From: Opitutia bacterium
GTDB lineage: Bacteria > Verrucomicrobiota > Verrucomicrobiia > Opitutales > Opitutaceae
NCBI GenBank assembly: GCA_947453695.1
Contig: CANGHW010000045.1
Span: 1 to 35,476, forward strand
Direction: 5' to 3'
DNA: 35,476 nt
Of the stretch, positions 24,862-32,891 are shown in pieces. The number at the start of each line of letters is the position of its first letter. The stretch's first letter is position 1. The notes under the pieces are model-generated. The model searched no databases and was not told where the DNA came from. It saw only the letters and a program-made list of their open reading frames with translations. The position numbers and the translations under genes were made by a program.

Positions 24862-25559
24862 TCTTCGTCCCGCGCTGCTTACTCCGTCTGCTCGGCGTCG
24901 CGTGCTTTGCCGCGATCCTTGCGACGGCGACGGCGCAGGAGGTCCAACAGCATGGTCTCGTGCTCGAGGAGTGGGTGCGCGATACGTTTTTCGACGGTTA
25001 CAAGCCCACGAGCTATACGCAAAAATGGGACATCCCCGCTTCGGCCAACACCCGCTTCGGCGGCCTTCCCGTCAATCCCAAGGCCGCGAAATACGGCACG
25101 CCCGTCGATCTCGGCGATGCCCTCCGCCAGCGTCGCATCGATGAGCCGTTCATTCTCGTGATCGGTTTCTGGAAACAGGAGGGCGATGAAAAACGCTTCG
25201 TGCAGATCGTCGCGCCCCGCATTGAGCCTGCCACTTGGGCGAAACTCTGGGGCCCCTTCACGCTCGCCGATCTCCAGCACCTTGATGCCGTCATCAAAGA
25301 CAAATCTCTTACGCCCGAGCAGGCCCGCGCCGCCGCCCTCAAACTCAAGCACGCGCCGCCTTTCACCGAGTCGATCATCGTCGTGAATCCCAAGATCGAC
25401 GCGAAGACGCAGCGCCGCCTCCAGTGCAGCCTGCGCTTCGACGATGTCTTTCGGCATCTCGTCCCCGACGCCACTCCCGCCCCGCAGGAACGACCCCTGC
25501 TTTGGGGTGTGGAGTTCCCTCAACCCGTCGCCTCCAAGCCCCGCACCTTTACCAAGTAG
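24858..25559 (+). CDS. Secreted protein of unknown function, coupled to the DUF4380-like gene
   Basis: A 233-residue protein with a signal peptide (MIFVPRCLLRLLGVACFAAILATATAQ, ~27). The mature part has VLEEWVRDTFFDGYKPTSYTQKWDIP, LPVNPKAAKYGTPVDLGDALRQ and EPFILVIGFWKQEGDEKRFVQIV, then a helical half ending near LRFDDVFRHLVPDATP. I do not recognise a named family. The order E...KWD...VNPK...hydrophobic strand vaguely recalls PD-(D/E)xK nuclease cores, but the D/E-x-K acid is Asn here and the protein is exported, so I do not assign activity. It overlaps the upstream gene by 4 bp and is followed 11 bp later by the aminotransferase. Confidence 0.75.
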   Translation: MIFVPRCLLRLLGVACFAAILATATAQEVQQHGLVLEEWVRDTFFDGYKPTSYTQKWDIPASANTRFGGLPVNPKAAKYGTPVDLGDALRQRRIDEPFILVIGFWKQEGDEKRFVQIVAPRIEPATWAKLWGPFTLADLQHLDAVIKDKSLTPEQARAAALKLKHAPPFTESIIVVNPKIDAKTQRRLQCSLRFDDVFRHLVPDATPAPQERPLLWGVEFPQPVASKPRTFTK

Positions 25560-25570
25560 CGCCTGCCCGC

Positions 25571-26746
25571 ATGCACGACTCCCTTCGCCTCCGCGCCGTT
25601 CAATCGCCCATCATCCCCGTGGTCGCTGATCTGATCCGCGCCCATCCGGGCACCATCTCCCTCGGTCAGGGCGTCGTGCACTACGGCCCACCTCCCGCCG
25701 CGCTCACCGCACTCGCGTCGTTCCTCGCCGAACCCGCGCAGCACAAATATCAGGCCGTCGCCGGCATCCCCGCCTTGGTCGCCGCACTCGAGCAAAAGCA
25801 CGCCGCCGAAAACGGTGTCGCCATTGGCAATGCGCACGGCAACCGCCTCATGGTCACCGCCGGGGGCAATCAGGCGTTTCTCAATGCCGTGCTCGCGATC
25901 GCCGATCCTGGCGACGAGGTGATTCTCCCGACGCCCTACTATTTCAACCACGAGATGGCCATCACCATGGCGAACTGCCGCCCGGTGCTCGTGCCGACGG
26001 ACGCCAACCACCAGCTCGACCTCCCGGCCCTCGCCGCGGCGATCACGCCGCGCACGCGCGCGATCCTCACGGTATCGCCCAACAATCCCACCGGCGCCGT
26101 CTATCCCGCCGCGGCGCTCCGCGTGGTCAATGCGCTCTGCGCCACTCACGGTCTCTTCCATCTGCATGACGAGGCCTACGAGTATTTCACCTACGACGGC
26201 GCCACTCATTTCTCTCCGGCTTCGATCCCCGGCGCCGCCGCCCACACGATTTCACTGCACTCCCTCTCTAAATCCTACGGGTTCGCGAGCTGGCGCATCG
26301 GTTGGATGATCTACCCGGCCTCCCTCGAAGCCGCGCTGCGCAAGATCCAGGACACCGTCATCATCTGTCCGCCTGTCATCTCCCAACACGCCGCGGTGGG
26401 CGCCCTCACGGCCGGTTCCGCCTACGTGCGTGAAGGCGTCCGCGCCATCGCCGAGGTGCGCACGATCGTCCAGGCCGCCCTCGCCCCCCTCGCCGCCGAT
26501 GGCCTCTGCGAGATTCCTCCGGCCGAGGGTGCTTTTTATTTCTTCCTGCGCGTGCGCTCATCGGAGCGACCCCTCGCGCTCGTCGAGCGGCTCGTGCGCG
26601 AGCACCGCGTCGCCGTCATCCCGGGCGATGCCTTCGGCGTCACCGGCGGCTGCCCTCTCCGCGTCGCCTATGGCGCCCTCGCGAAAGACACGGTCGCCGA
26701 GGGCATCGGCCGTTTCGCGACCGGGCTGCGGGCCCTGCTGAAATAA
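25571..26746 (+). CDS. PLP-dependent aminotransferase, class I/II
   Basis: A fold-type I aminotransferase of 391 residues. Seen: ISLGQGVVHYGPPPAAL near the N-terminus, PTPYYFNHEMAI (PLP ring stacking), SPNNPTGAVYP with the conserved Asn, HDEAYEYFTYDG with Asp/Tyr ligands, and SLSKSYGFASWRIGWM with the Schiff-base Lys234. The C-terminal Arg in CPLRVAYG binds the substrate carboxylate. The amino donor cannot be read; relatives include aspartate, aromatic and kynurenine aminotransferases, and kynureninase and formamidase genes lie ~6-8 kb downstream, but no direct link is shown. The ATG at 25571 lies 11 bp after the preceding stop, suggesting co-transcription. Confidence 0.92.
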   Translation: MHDSLRLRAVQSPIIPVVADLIRAHPGTISLGQGVVHYGPPPAALTALASFLAEPAQHKYQAVAGIPALVAALEQKHAAENGVAIGNAHGNRLMVTAGGNQAFLNAVLAIADPGDEVILPTPYYFNHEMAITMANCRPVLVPTDANHQLDLPALAAAITPRTRAILTVSPNNPTGAVYPAAALRVVNALCATHGLFHLHDEAYEYFTYDGATHFSPASIPGAAAHTISLHSLSKSYGFASWRIGWMIYPASLEAALRKIQDTVIICPPVISQHAAVGALTAGSAYVREGVRAIAEVRTIVQAALAPLAADGLCEIPPAEGAFYFFLRVRSSERPLALVERLVREHRVAVIPGDAFGVTGGCPLRVAYGALAKDTVAEGIGRFATGLRALLK

Positions 26747-26752
26747 TTGCAG

Positions 26753-26772
26753 CCCGGCTCGGGAGAGCCGGG
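26753..26772. terminator. Hairpin between convergent genes, possible terminator
   Basis: CCCGGCTC and GAGCCGGG form an 8-bp GC-rich stem with a GGGA loop just after the aminotransferase stop. There is no T-run on either strand, so function is uncertain; its place between convergent genes supports a terminator role. Confidence 0.45.
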
Positions 26773-26831
26773 ACATCCGTCGAGGGACCGCCGTTGGTGC
26801 CCCCTCGCGGCGGACCACCGCCGCCCGTTGC

Positions 26832-27947
26832 CTACTTCACGACGCGCCCAATCCCAAACTGATCGCCCGTGCGCACCGGCACGCCGTTCGCGAAGTCGAT
26901 CTCGAGCAACTTCTCGCTGTGCACCGCCGCGCCCGTTTCATCTGTGAGCGTCGCCACGATCTTGCGCGTCGCCACGTCGAAGACTTCGCCCGTCGAGGGA
27001 TAGGCTAGTTTGCCATCGAGACTAAACGTCACCCAGCCGGGGTCGTCCCGCACCACGAGGCTCGCGACTTGTTTCGGCGGCATTACCGTGGCGTCGAAAA
27101 TGTGCATCCGTTGGTTTGGCCCGTCGCAGAGCCACAGCTCGCGCTCATCCGGGGTGAGGCCGATGCCGTGGCTCGGACACCCATGGCGCTTGGGCACGCC
27201 AACCGGGAAGCCCTGCACTTCCACGCGGTGCAGCATCTTGCCCGTCGTGAGATCGCCCACCTCAAAGCCGAGCAGCGCGTTTACATTCACAAAGGCCAAA
27301 GTCTGCCGCCCGTTGATCGTGAAGGGGCGAATCGCCGAGGAAAACGGCCCGACTTCTTTTCCGATGGTATGCGTCGCGGTATCCGCCACGCGCAGCAGCG
27401 GCGACCTCAGACCCGCAAGATAGGCGTGCCGTCCGTCCAAGCCATAGAGGGTGTTGTGCGCCCCGGCTTTCAGCTCGAGCCGCTTGATGATCTCGCCCGT
27501 CAGGGCGTCGACGATGTGCCAGTGATCCTTCTCCAAAGAGGGCAGATACATCACTTTTCCGTCCGGCGAGAGCGCCATGCGATCGCACCCCCCGTCGTAG
27601 GACTTCTCCCAGAGAATCTGGTCGGTCAGCAAATCGAAGCAGGTGACAAACTGCAGCGTGCTCACGTAGAGCCGCCGCGTCGCCGCACTCGCCACCACAC
27701 CTTTTACATTGAGCGGTTTGTCGTCAGCCCCGAGACCGCGGGCCGCAATGCGTTTCACGAAGGCGTGCCCGTGATCGATGTCGAACACCAGCACACCGTG
27801 CCCCCCGCGCTCGAGGTAGTTGCGAATGCCCGGCGCCGCCACGTAGAGCAGCCGCTGCTCCGCGGCGCCCAGCACGGCGATCCAACTCACGAAGATGAAC
27901 AACGCTGCGACCAAAAAACGTCCGGGGCGGGGACCAAGGGGGTTCAT
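26832..27947 (-). CDS. Secreted beta-propeller protein (YVTN/quinoprotein-like repeats)
   Basis: The 371-residue product has an N-terminal hydrophobic export segment (FLVAALFIFVSWIAVLGAAEQ) and then repeated blades, each pairing a state read-out with a value: LLYVAAPGIRNYLER, RLYVSTLQFVTCFDLLTDQILWEK, DRMALSPDGKVMYLPS, HWHIVDALTGEIIKRLEL, ELWLCDGPNQRMHIFDA, VTFSLDGKLAYPSTGEVFDVATRKIVATL. This fits a seven-bladed YVTN-type propeller, probably periplasmic. No catalytic ligands are evident. It is the last gene of a minus-strand run with DoxX and a membrane protein (57-bp gap to DoxX). The ATG at 27947 is chosen as the start of the export segment; an ATG-type start 36 bp upstream is possible. Confidence 0.82.
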   Translation of the reverse strand: MNPLGPRPGRFLVAALFIFVSWIAVLGAAEQRLLYVAAPGIRNYLERGGHGVLVFDIDHGHAFVKRIAARGLGADDKPLNVKGVVASAATRRLYVSTLQFVTCFDLLTDQILWEKSYDGGCDRMALSPDGKVMYLPSLEKDHWHIVDALTGEIIKRLELKAGAHNTLYGLDGRHAYLAGLRSPLLRVADTATHTIGKEVGPFSSAIRPFTINGRQTLAFVNVNALLGFEVGDLTTGKMLHRVEVQGFPVGVPKRHGCPSHGIGLTPDERELWLCDGPNQRMHIFDATVMPPKQVASLVVRDDPGWVTFSLDGKLAYPSTGEVFDVATRKIVATLTDETGAAVHSEKLLEIDFANGVPVRTGDQFGIGRVVK

Positions 27948-28004
27948 CGCGCGAACGTCATCCCGTCTGCCCTCGCGGCGCAAGCCACCAATCCCCGCCC
28001 GGAT

Positions 28005-28442
28005 TTAGCGCTTCCCCACTGCCACGCGCGGTCGCGCCAGCGCCACCCACCACACCGCCGCGATGAACACCGCCTGAAACGGCAACCGCGCCCACAGCAC
28101 CGTCGGCGAGAAGGGCGTGCCCGGCATTTTTCCCTGCAGTGCGACGTGCACATTGGCCGGAAACACCGCAATCAAGAGCGCGATCAGGCCCCACCCGGCC
28201 GCTCGTCGCGCCCAGCCCGGAGCCACAGGCCATCCCGCGTTCGCGGGCCACACGAGCCCGAGGCCTCCCGCAATTTCGGCCGCGCCACTAATCGCGTTCA
28301 TCGCTTCCGGCCAGGGCAACCAGGCCGGCATCATTCCGAGATAGATCGCCGGCGAGCGAAAGTGATTCGCCCCTGCGGCGACGAAAAAGAGCGCGAGCAC
28401 CCACCGCACGATCGTCCGTGCCGTGGTCGCAGCGGCGCTCAT
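28005..28442 (-). CDS. DoxX-family membrane protein
   Basis: A 145-residue protein with four hydrophobic segments. The family pattern is clear: VRWVLALFFVAAGANHFRSPAIYLGMMPAWLP, then AMNAISGAAEIAGGLGLVWP, GLIALLIAVFPANVHVAL and LPFQAVFIAAVWWVA. DoxX-like proteins occur in membrane redox or stress contexts, often with an unknown partner; the ANHF..P..Y..M.P.WLP form is common in the small DoxX subgroup. It overlaps the upstream membrane-protein gene by 4 bp (ATGA), so the two are coupled, and it lies 57 bp before the propeller gene. Confidence 0.88.
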   Translation of the reverse strand: MSAAATTARTIVRWVLALFFVAAGANHFRSPAIYLGMMPAWLPWPEAMNAISGAAEIAGGLGLVWPANAGWPVAPGWARRAAGWGLIALLIAVFPANVHVALQGKMPGTPFSPTVLWARLPFQAVFIAAVWWVALARPRVAVGKR

Positions 28443-29656
28443 ACGACTTGGTTCTTCGCCGCCCCGCCGCCGAAGAGTTCGCGCAGCAGGCTCCAGGCTT
28501 TGCGCAGGCCCGCCTCCTGCACTCCGCCGCCGAGCCGGTAAGCTCGCACCAGCACGTCCTCATGTCCGCGGTAGCGCGGCGGCAGCAGGAAGAGCGTGCC
28601 CGCCTCCCCGGCGGTGACGGTGGAGAAAAACAGTCCCCGGCCCACCGCGATCTGGGCGGCCGACACTGGCACCGCGGCCTTGCGCTCCGGCAGCCACAGC
28701 CACGGGCGGTAGAAAAACTCCAGTCCGCCTTCCGTGCGTTGCACCAGGCGACCATAGGTGCGCACCGGCACACCGGGGAAGTTACCCCCGGCGAAGACCG
28801 CATTGTCGTTCTCCTTCGGAGAAAACCGTCCACTCCGGCGCGTAAAGAAATCCCAGCAGAAGACCGAGCCAAACACCGTCAGGCGAAACGCCCAGCCCGC
28901 CACCAACCACGCGACGATGATCACGACCAGGGACAACGCCGCACCCAACCACGGATTGATCGTCGCACTGAGCGTGAGCAGTCCCAGCAACGCGGTGCGC
29001 ATCCCTTTCAACGCCGCATCGATCGCACCCCACGGACTGAGCAAGATGAGCACGTTAATCGCGTGCGACGCCATCCAGACGATGACAAACACCGCGAGTC
29101 CGAAGGGCACCGTGAGCACATTCAACACGCTGGAGAAATCCAGGGCGCCCACATGAATCATCGCGAGTCCGTCCGGCGCCAGCGCCGCGCCCGCCGCCGC
29201 CGTCTTGCCGCTCAACACCATCTTGGAGAGCGCATCCATGGTGAAGGGCACCACCGCCCCTGCCGCCACGAGGCCCGTCGCCTTGTTCTCGATCGTCTCC
29301 AACACATCGAGCGGCTTCTTCAAGCCCGGCGGCACCATCGCGCCCAACGCATCTTTCGCCGCACAGGCTCCCACCAGGAGCAGGGCCGGGCCGAAGAAAC
29401 TCCACTGCGCATACCACGGCAGGGCCGCCCGCGCCGCTTCGTCTTTTGCCGCCATCCACTGGTAGGCGCCATAGGCTCCGGTGCCGAGCAGTGGCGAAAT
29501 CGCGATTCCGGTTACCGTGGAAAGCGCCGTGGCGATCGGCGCCGCGGGGGAGCGATCCGCCGCGGCCGCCGGCGCAGCCGAGGCACCAAAGGCAAACGGA
29601 GCGACCACCAGCGTGAGCGTCAGGCTGAGTAAAAACAGCGGGGTAAGGCGTTTCAT
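28439..29656 (-). CDS. Exported multi-pass membrane protein, possibly DUF4126-like
   Basis: A 405-residue protein. A signal-like segment (MKRLTPLFLLSLTLTLVVAPFAFGASA) is followed by an Ala-rich stretch and several hydrophobic segments (~45-65, 85-110, 125-150, 180-215, 230-270). Recognisable blocks are ISPLLGTGAYGAYQW, LPWYAQWSFFGPALLLVGACAAKDALG and LKKPLDVLETIENKATGLVAAGA, which resemble the DUF4126-type core, though the assignment is uncertain. The C-terminal ~150 residues are soluble, with PGVPVRTYGRLVQRTEGGLEFFYRPWLWLPERK. Function unknown. It is the first gene of a three-gene minus-strand run (this gene, DoxX, propeller). Confidence 0.7.
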   Translation of the reverse strand: MKRLTPLFLLSLTLTLVVAPFAFGASAAPAAAADRSPAAPIATALSTVTGIAISPLLGTGAYGAYQWMAAKDEAARAALPWYAQWSFFGPALLLVGACAAKDALGAMVPPGLKKPLDVLETIENKATGLVAAGAVVPFTMDALSKMVLSGKTAAAGAALAPDGLAMIHVGALDFSSVLNVLTVPFGLAVFVIVWMASHAINVLILLSPWGAIDAALKGMRTALLGLLTLSATINPWLGAALSLVVIIVAWLVAGWAFRLTVFGSVFCWDFFTRRSGRFSPKENDNAVFAGGNFPGVPVRTYGRLVQRTEGGLEFFYRPWLWLPERKAAVPVSAAQIAVGRGLFFSTVTAGEAGTLFLLPPRYRGHEDVLVRAYRLGGGVQEAGLRKAWSLLRELFGGGAAKNQVV

Positions 29657-29996
29657 GCGGGCCGGAAACTACGCAGCCGCAGTCGGGCTGCAAAGGCATT
29701 TTGACCGTGTTTACCACTCGGGCGCACCCGGGTAACCACCCCGTTACACTCCGGCCCTTTTCACGCCCGGAAATTTTCGAGAACCTTTTGGTCAAAACTC
29801 GCGTCCTATCCCGCCGCGCCTCTTCGCCTTGGCGCGCCAAAAACCCTTGGTCTCCCTGATCGCATGTCTGGTTCGCTCCCTCTTTCTCCTCTCGACTCAA
29901 ACCGCTGCCTGACCGCGCCGGCCCGTCGGCTGTGTCGGGTCCCGGGGTGCATCAGTGTTACCCCCTGCGTCGGTCGTTGAGCGCGCGCCTCGCTCC
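29657..29996. other. Non-coding interval between divergent genes
   Basis: No gene is seen in this 340-bp stretch. It holds a GCAGCC/GGCTGC hairpin (29673-29691), an 8-bp inverted repeat TTTTGACC (29699-29706) with GGTCAAAA (29790-29797), and the 12-bp palindrome TTGGCGCGCCAA at 29829-29840. It must contain the promoters for the divergent membrane-protein genes, but I cannot place a convincing -35/-10 pair. Confidence 0.5.
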
Positions 29997-31694
29997 ATGG
30001 ATCGATTTCCCCGTCTTCCCGCCTATCTGCGCAGCGAGCGCGCGCTCGTCGGTGCGCTCGCCGTGGTGGCGCTGCTCCCGGTGGTCTACACTTTGGTGTG
30101 CGCCTTCTCGGTCGCCCGCGACGTCGCTTACTGGGATGAGCTGGGCACCGTTCTCCTGTTCTTGCTCCGGCTGGATCACGGCTCGAACTGGCAGGATACC
30201 CTGAGCCAGCTCTTCGCCCTCGGCAACGAGCACCGCACGTTCACCAGCCGGCTGCTCTTTGCGCTCAGCTACTGGTTCACCGGCACGGTCAACTTCGTCG
30301 TGATCGGGGTCATCGGGAATCTCTTCATTTGTGGCCTCTGCGGTCTGCTGGTTTACTACGCGGGCACCACGGCCCGGCGCATCCGTTTGGGTCTCGTGCT
30401 CGGCTTTCTGCTTTTCCAACTCGAGCACTATGAAAACTTCCAGTGGTCGGGCTCGTCCATTGATCACTTCCAGGTCGTGCTGCTCGCCGCGGCCAGCATC
30501 GTAGGCCTGGCGCGGGGCAGCCGCGTCGGCTGGTTGGTCGCCCTGCTGTTCGCGTTTCTCGCTTCGTTTACCCTCGCCCACGGGTTGGTCGTCTGGGCCG
30601 TCGGCGCCCTGATGCTCGCCTATGGCCGAAGCTGGGCCCGCTTGGGCGGCTGGCTTTTCGTCGGCGCCCTGACCGGGCTCGTTTTCTTCTACGGCTTTGA
30701 GTTCAACCCCGGCCACCGCATCGACGTGCAGCACATCGCGATGCTGGGTCGCATCATCCACTATTGGCTCGCCCTGCTCGGTGCGCCGCTGGCCTTGGGC
30801 GAAGATGCGGCCGAGCCGTTTCTTGGCATTCTTCTCCTCGCCCTATGGGGCCGGGCCCTTTCCCGCGGCGCCTTCACCCGTGAGCCCATCGTGCTGCCCC
30901 TTTCTTTGTGGGCCGTCGGCTCCCTGCTGCTCGTCGCCATTGGTCGCACCGAGGTGGCACAGGGCCATGTCTACTCCCGTTACTACGTGCTGGGAGCACT
31001 TGCTTGGGCCCTGATCATTTTTCTCCAGTTGGAGGAACGCCACACCGAGGCCCGGCCCTACCATTCCTTGCGCTGGCTCGTGCCGTTGCTCGTGTTGTTC
31101 AATGTCACGGCCAACGCCCGCTTCGCCCACAATGCCCAGAGCTGGGTGATCTGCCGCGACAATGCTGCCGACTACTACATGCGTTACGGGAAAGACGGCG
31201 TGGGCCGCTTCACCCTTCACCCGGATCCCGTCTACGCCACCCAACTCATTCGTGAGGTGGAGGAGTCCGGCATTTATCGCATGCCACGGCTGTGCCAGCA
31301 GCGTTGGTTTCCCCAGGCTCGCCCGGCCGCGTCACTCGCCTACTTCGTCGACCGAATCTCCGTAGCGGATGAACTGATTTCCATCGAGGGCTGGGCCGCC
31401 CGCGGGGGCGTGGTTTCCAAACCGGGCGAGGTCCATCTGATTCTCCAATCCAAGCAGTCCCAGCAGATCTTCACGACGCTACCCGTGGATCGCGCCGACG
31501 TCGCCGCCGTGCACTCCACGGAAAACTGGAAGCAATCGGGCTTTCAATTCCTCCGCCGCCGCTGGCTGCTGCCCGCCGAAGATTTTCAGATCGGCTTGCT
31601 GATCTACTCCCAGGGCCGCGCTGAATTTATCATGACCGCGCACCACCTCGATATGACGGGTCGCGGCGTCGGCGTGCTCGCCAACGCGGATTGA
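29997..31694 (+). CDS. Large polytopic membrane protein, possible GT-C-type glycosyltransferase
   Basis: A 565-residue protein with about 10-11 hydrophobic segments between ~15 and 375, then a soluble C-terminal domain (~380-565). After the first membrane segment comes VARDVAYWDELGTVLLF, an acidic D/E pair in the first outer loop as in GT-C glycosyltransferases, followed by NEHRTFTSRLLF. The segment FQLEHYENFQWSGSSIDHFQ is also conserved-looking. The C-terminal domain (VADELISIEGWAARGG, GEVHLILQSKQSQQIFTTLP, FQFLRRRWLLPAEDFQIGLLIYSQGRAEFIMT) looks like a beta-sandwich. I do not know a family name; the GT-C idea is inference. The ATG at 29997 is preferred to the GTG at 29955. Confidence 0.7.
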   Translation: MDRFPRLPAYLRSERALVGALAVVALLPVVYTLVCAFSVARDVAYWDELGTVLLFLLRLDHGSNWQDTLSQLFALGNEHRTFTSRLLFALSYWFTGTVNFVVIGVIGNLFICGLCGLLVYYAGTTARRIRLGLVLGFLLFQLEHYENFQWSGSSIDHFQVVLLAAASIVGLARGSRVGWLVALLFAFLASFTLAHGLVVWAVGALMLAYGRSWARLGGWLFVGALTGLVFFYGFEFNPGHRIDVQHIAMLGRIIHYWLALLGAPLALGEDAAEPFLGILLLALWGRALSRGAFTREPIVLPLSLWAVGSLLLVAIGRTEVAQGHVYSRYYVLGALAWALIIFLQLEERHTEARPYHSLRWLVPLLVLFNVTANARFAHNAQSWVICRDNAADYYMRYGKDGVGRFTLHPDPVYATQLIREVEESGIYRMPRLCQQRWFPQARPAASLAYFVDRISVADELISIEGWAARGGVVSKPGEVHLILQSKQSQQIFTTLPVDRADVAAVHSTENWKQSGFQFLRRRWLLPAEDFQIGLLIYSQGRAEFIMTAHHLDMTGRGVGVLANAD

Positions 31695-31698
31695 GCCG

Positions 31699-31717
31699 CT
31701 TCCCGCGCGCCGGGAAG
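31699..31717 (+). terminator. Weak hairpin after the polytopic membrane protein gene
   Basis: CTTCCCG and CGGGAAG form a 7-bp stem with a 5-nt loop 4 bp past the stop codon, followed by ATTGTCC, not a clear T-run. A possible weak terminator. Confidence 0.4.
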
Positions 31718-31769
31718 ATTGTCCAAAAAACGTTTCTCCGCCGCACCGGATCTGCGCTAGCGTGCTCCG

Positions 31770-32495
31770 ATGCTGACCAAAGCTGCGGCTCAACACCTCC
31801 GGTCCCTGCGCGAAAAGCGCGAACGCGAAGCCCAGGGTCTCTTCGTGGTCGAGGGCGAAAAGGTCGTGGCAGAACTACTCGCCGCCCGTTTCGCCTTCGT
31901 GGAGGTCTATGGCACTCCGGCGTGGACCGGTTACAAAACCCACTCCCTCACGGCCGAGGAGATGGCGCGCGCCAGCCACTTTCCCACCCCTTCCAGTGTG
32001 CTCGCCGTCGGTCGCATCGTCCGCCCCACCTTGGCCGCGGGTGAGCTCGACCGCGGCCTCACCCTCGCCCTCGATGGCGTGCAGGATGCCGGCAACGTCG
32101 GCACACTGATTCGTCTCGCCGACTGGTTCGCCTTCGACCGCGTGCTCCTCTCCCCCGACTGCGCCGATTTTTTTCACCAGAAAGTCATCAACGCGAGCAT
32201 GGGCTCCTTCGCCCGCGTCCGGACCGTCACCACCCCGCTCGCTGCCGCCCTGGCCCACACCGTCACTCCGCGGCTGGGTTGCGATCTGGCCGGCACCGAT
32301 GTCCACACGCTCGCGCCCCTGCCCCACGCCATCGTCGTGATCGGCAGCGAGGGCCGCGGTCTCTCCGCTGCGGTCAAAGCGACCCTCACTCAAACGGTCA
32401 CGATCCCCCGTCTCGGCGGCGCCGAATCGCTCAACGCCGCCGTCGCCGCCGCGATTGTGTGCGACAATCTCCGCCGCGCACAAACGGCCCGCTAG
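31770..32495 (+). CDS. TrmH/SpoU-family RNA methyltransferase
   Basis: A 241-residue SPOUT methyltransferase that would 2'-O-methylate rRNA or tRNA using SAM. The N-terminal substrate-binding region shows QHLRSLREKREREAQGLFVVEGEKVVAELL, as in the RlmB/TrmH group. The C-terminal trefoil-knot motifs are intact: LALDGVQDAGNVGTLIRLADWF (motif 1), VVIGSEGRGLS (motif 2) and VTIPRLGGAESLNAAVAAAIVCD (motif 3, with the catalytic-site Asn). Target nucleotide unknown. It stands alone between a membrane-protein gene and a convergent small gene. Confidence 0.93.
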   Translation: MLTKAAAQHLRSLREKREREAQGLFVVEGEKVVAELLAARFAFVEVYGTPAWTGYKTHSLTAEEMARASHFPTPSSVLAVGRIVRPTLAAGELDRGLTLALDGVQDAGNVGTLIRLADWFAFDRVLLSPDCADFFHQKVINASMGSFARVRTVTTPLAAALAHTVTPRLGCDLAGTDVHTLAPLPHAIVVIGSEGRGLSAAVKATLTQTVTIPRLGGAESLNAAVAAAIVCDNLRRAQTAR

Positions 32496-32496
32496 T

Positions 32497-32512
32497 GCCG
32501 CGTCCGCGCGGC
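32497..32512. terminator. Short hairpin between convergent genes
   Basis: GCCGCG and CGCGGC form a 6-bp stem with a TCCG loop right after the methyltransferase stop. There is no T-run; weak support as a bidirectional terminator. Confidence 0.3.
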
Positions 32513-32543
32513 CGACTTCATTCTCCGCCCGACAGCCTCGCGG

Positions 32544-32798
32544 TTACTTGTCCCGCGAACTGGAGCTCTTCTTCCCGCCTTTGTCGCCGCCTCCACTGTG
32601 GAGCATCGTGCCGGCCAGCACTCCCACCGCGAAGATCCCGAAGTAGATCAAGGCCGCCGATTGATGGAGCGGTGTCTTGGCCGTCGTGCCGGCCACCGGG
32701 AAGTGGAAGTCGATTTCGTGGGTATTGTTCATGCCCACGTAGAGCATGACGAAGAGAATGATGAGCAGGGCAAAAGTCTTGAGCACGGCCTTAAACAT
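32544..32798 (-). CDS. Small LapA-like (DUF1049) membrane protein
   Basis: An 84-residue protein with two membrane helices: residues ~5-23 (VLKTFALLIILFVMLYVGM) and ~47-66 (SAALIYFGIFAVGVLAGTM). The short loop NNTHEIDFHFPV after the first helix and the HxGxxLAG-like second helix follow the LapA/DUF1049 layout (NT..V...F), where the family helps control lipopolysaccharide assembly. The C-terminal GGGDKGGKKSSSSRDK tail is hydrophilic and cytoplasmic. ATG at 32798; divergent from kynU. Confidence 0.7.
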   Translation of the reverse strand: MFKAVLKTFALLIILFVMLYVGMNNTHEIDFHFPVAGTTAKTPLHQSAALIYFGIFAVGVLAGTMLHSGGGDKGGKKSSSSRDK

Positions 32799-32891
32799 AG
32801 TGGCCGCAACAAAAGGCCGGCGCGCGACCTTGGCGAGCCCACAACGATTTCGTCTTTGCGCCCCGTCCCGCGCCTGCGCGACGCTTCCGCC

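Noticed and set aside
24858..25559. PD-(D/E)xK nuclease assignment for the secreted unknown protein
   Set aside because: The key acid before x-Lys is Asn (NPK) and the protein has a signal peptide, so the resemblance is too weak.
29829..29840. TTGGCGCGCCAA palindrome as a specific operator
   Set aside because: A 12-bp GC-rich palindrome is not rare enough in this DNA and has no second copy nearby; it is mentioned only as content of the interval.
29055..29900. Minus-strand frame reaching into the 29657-29996 interval
   Set aside because: It overlaps the membrane-protein gene in another frame and its upstream part has no recognisable protein character.
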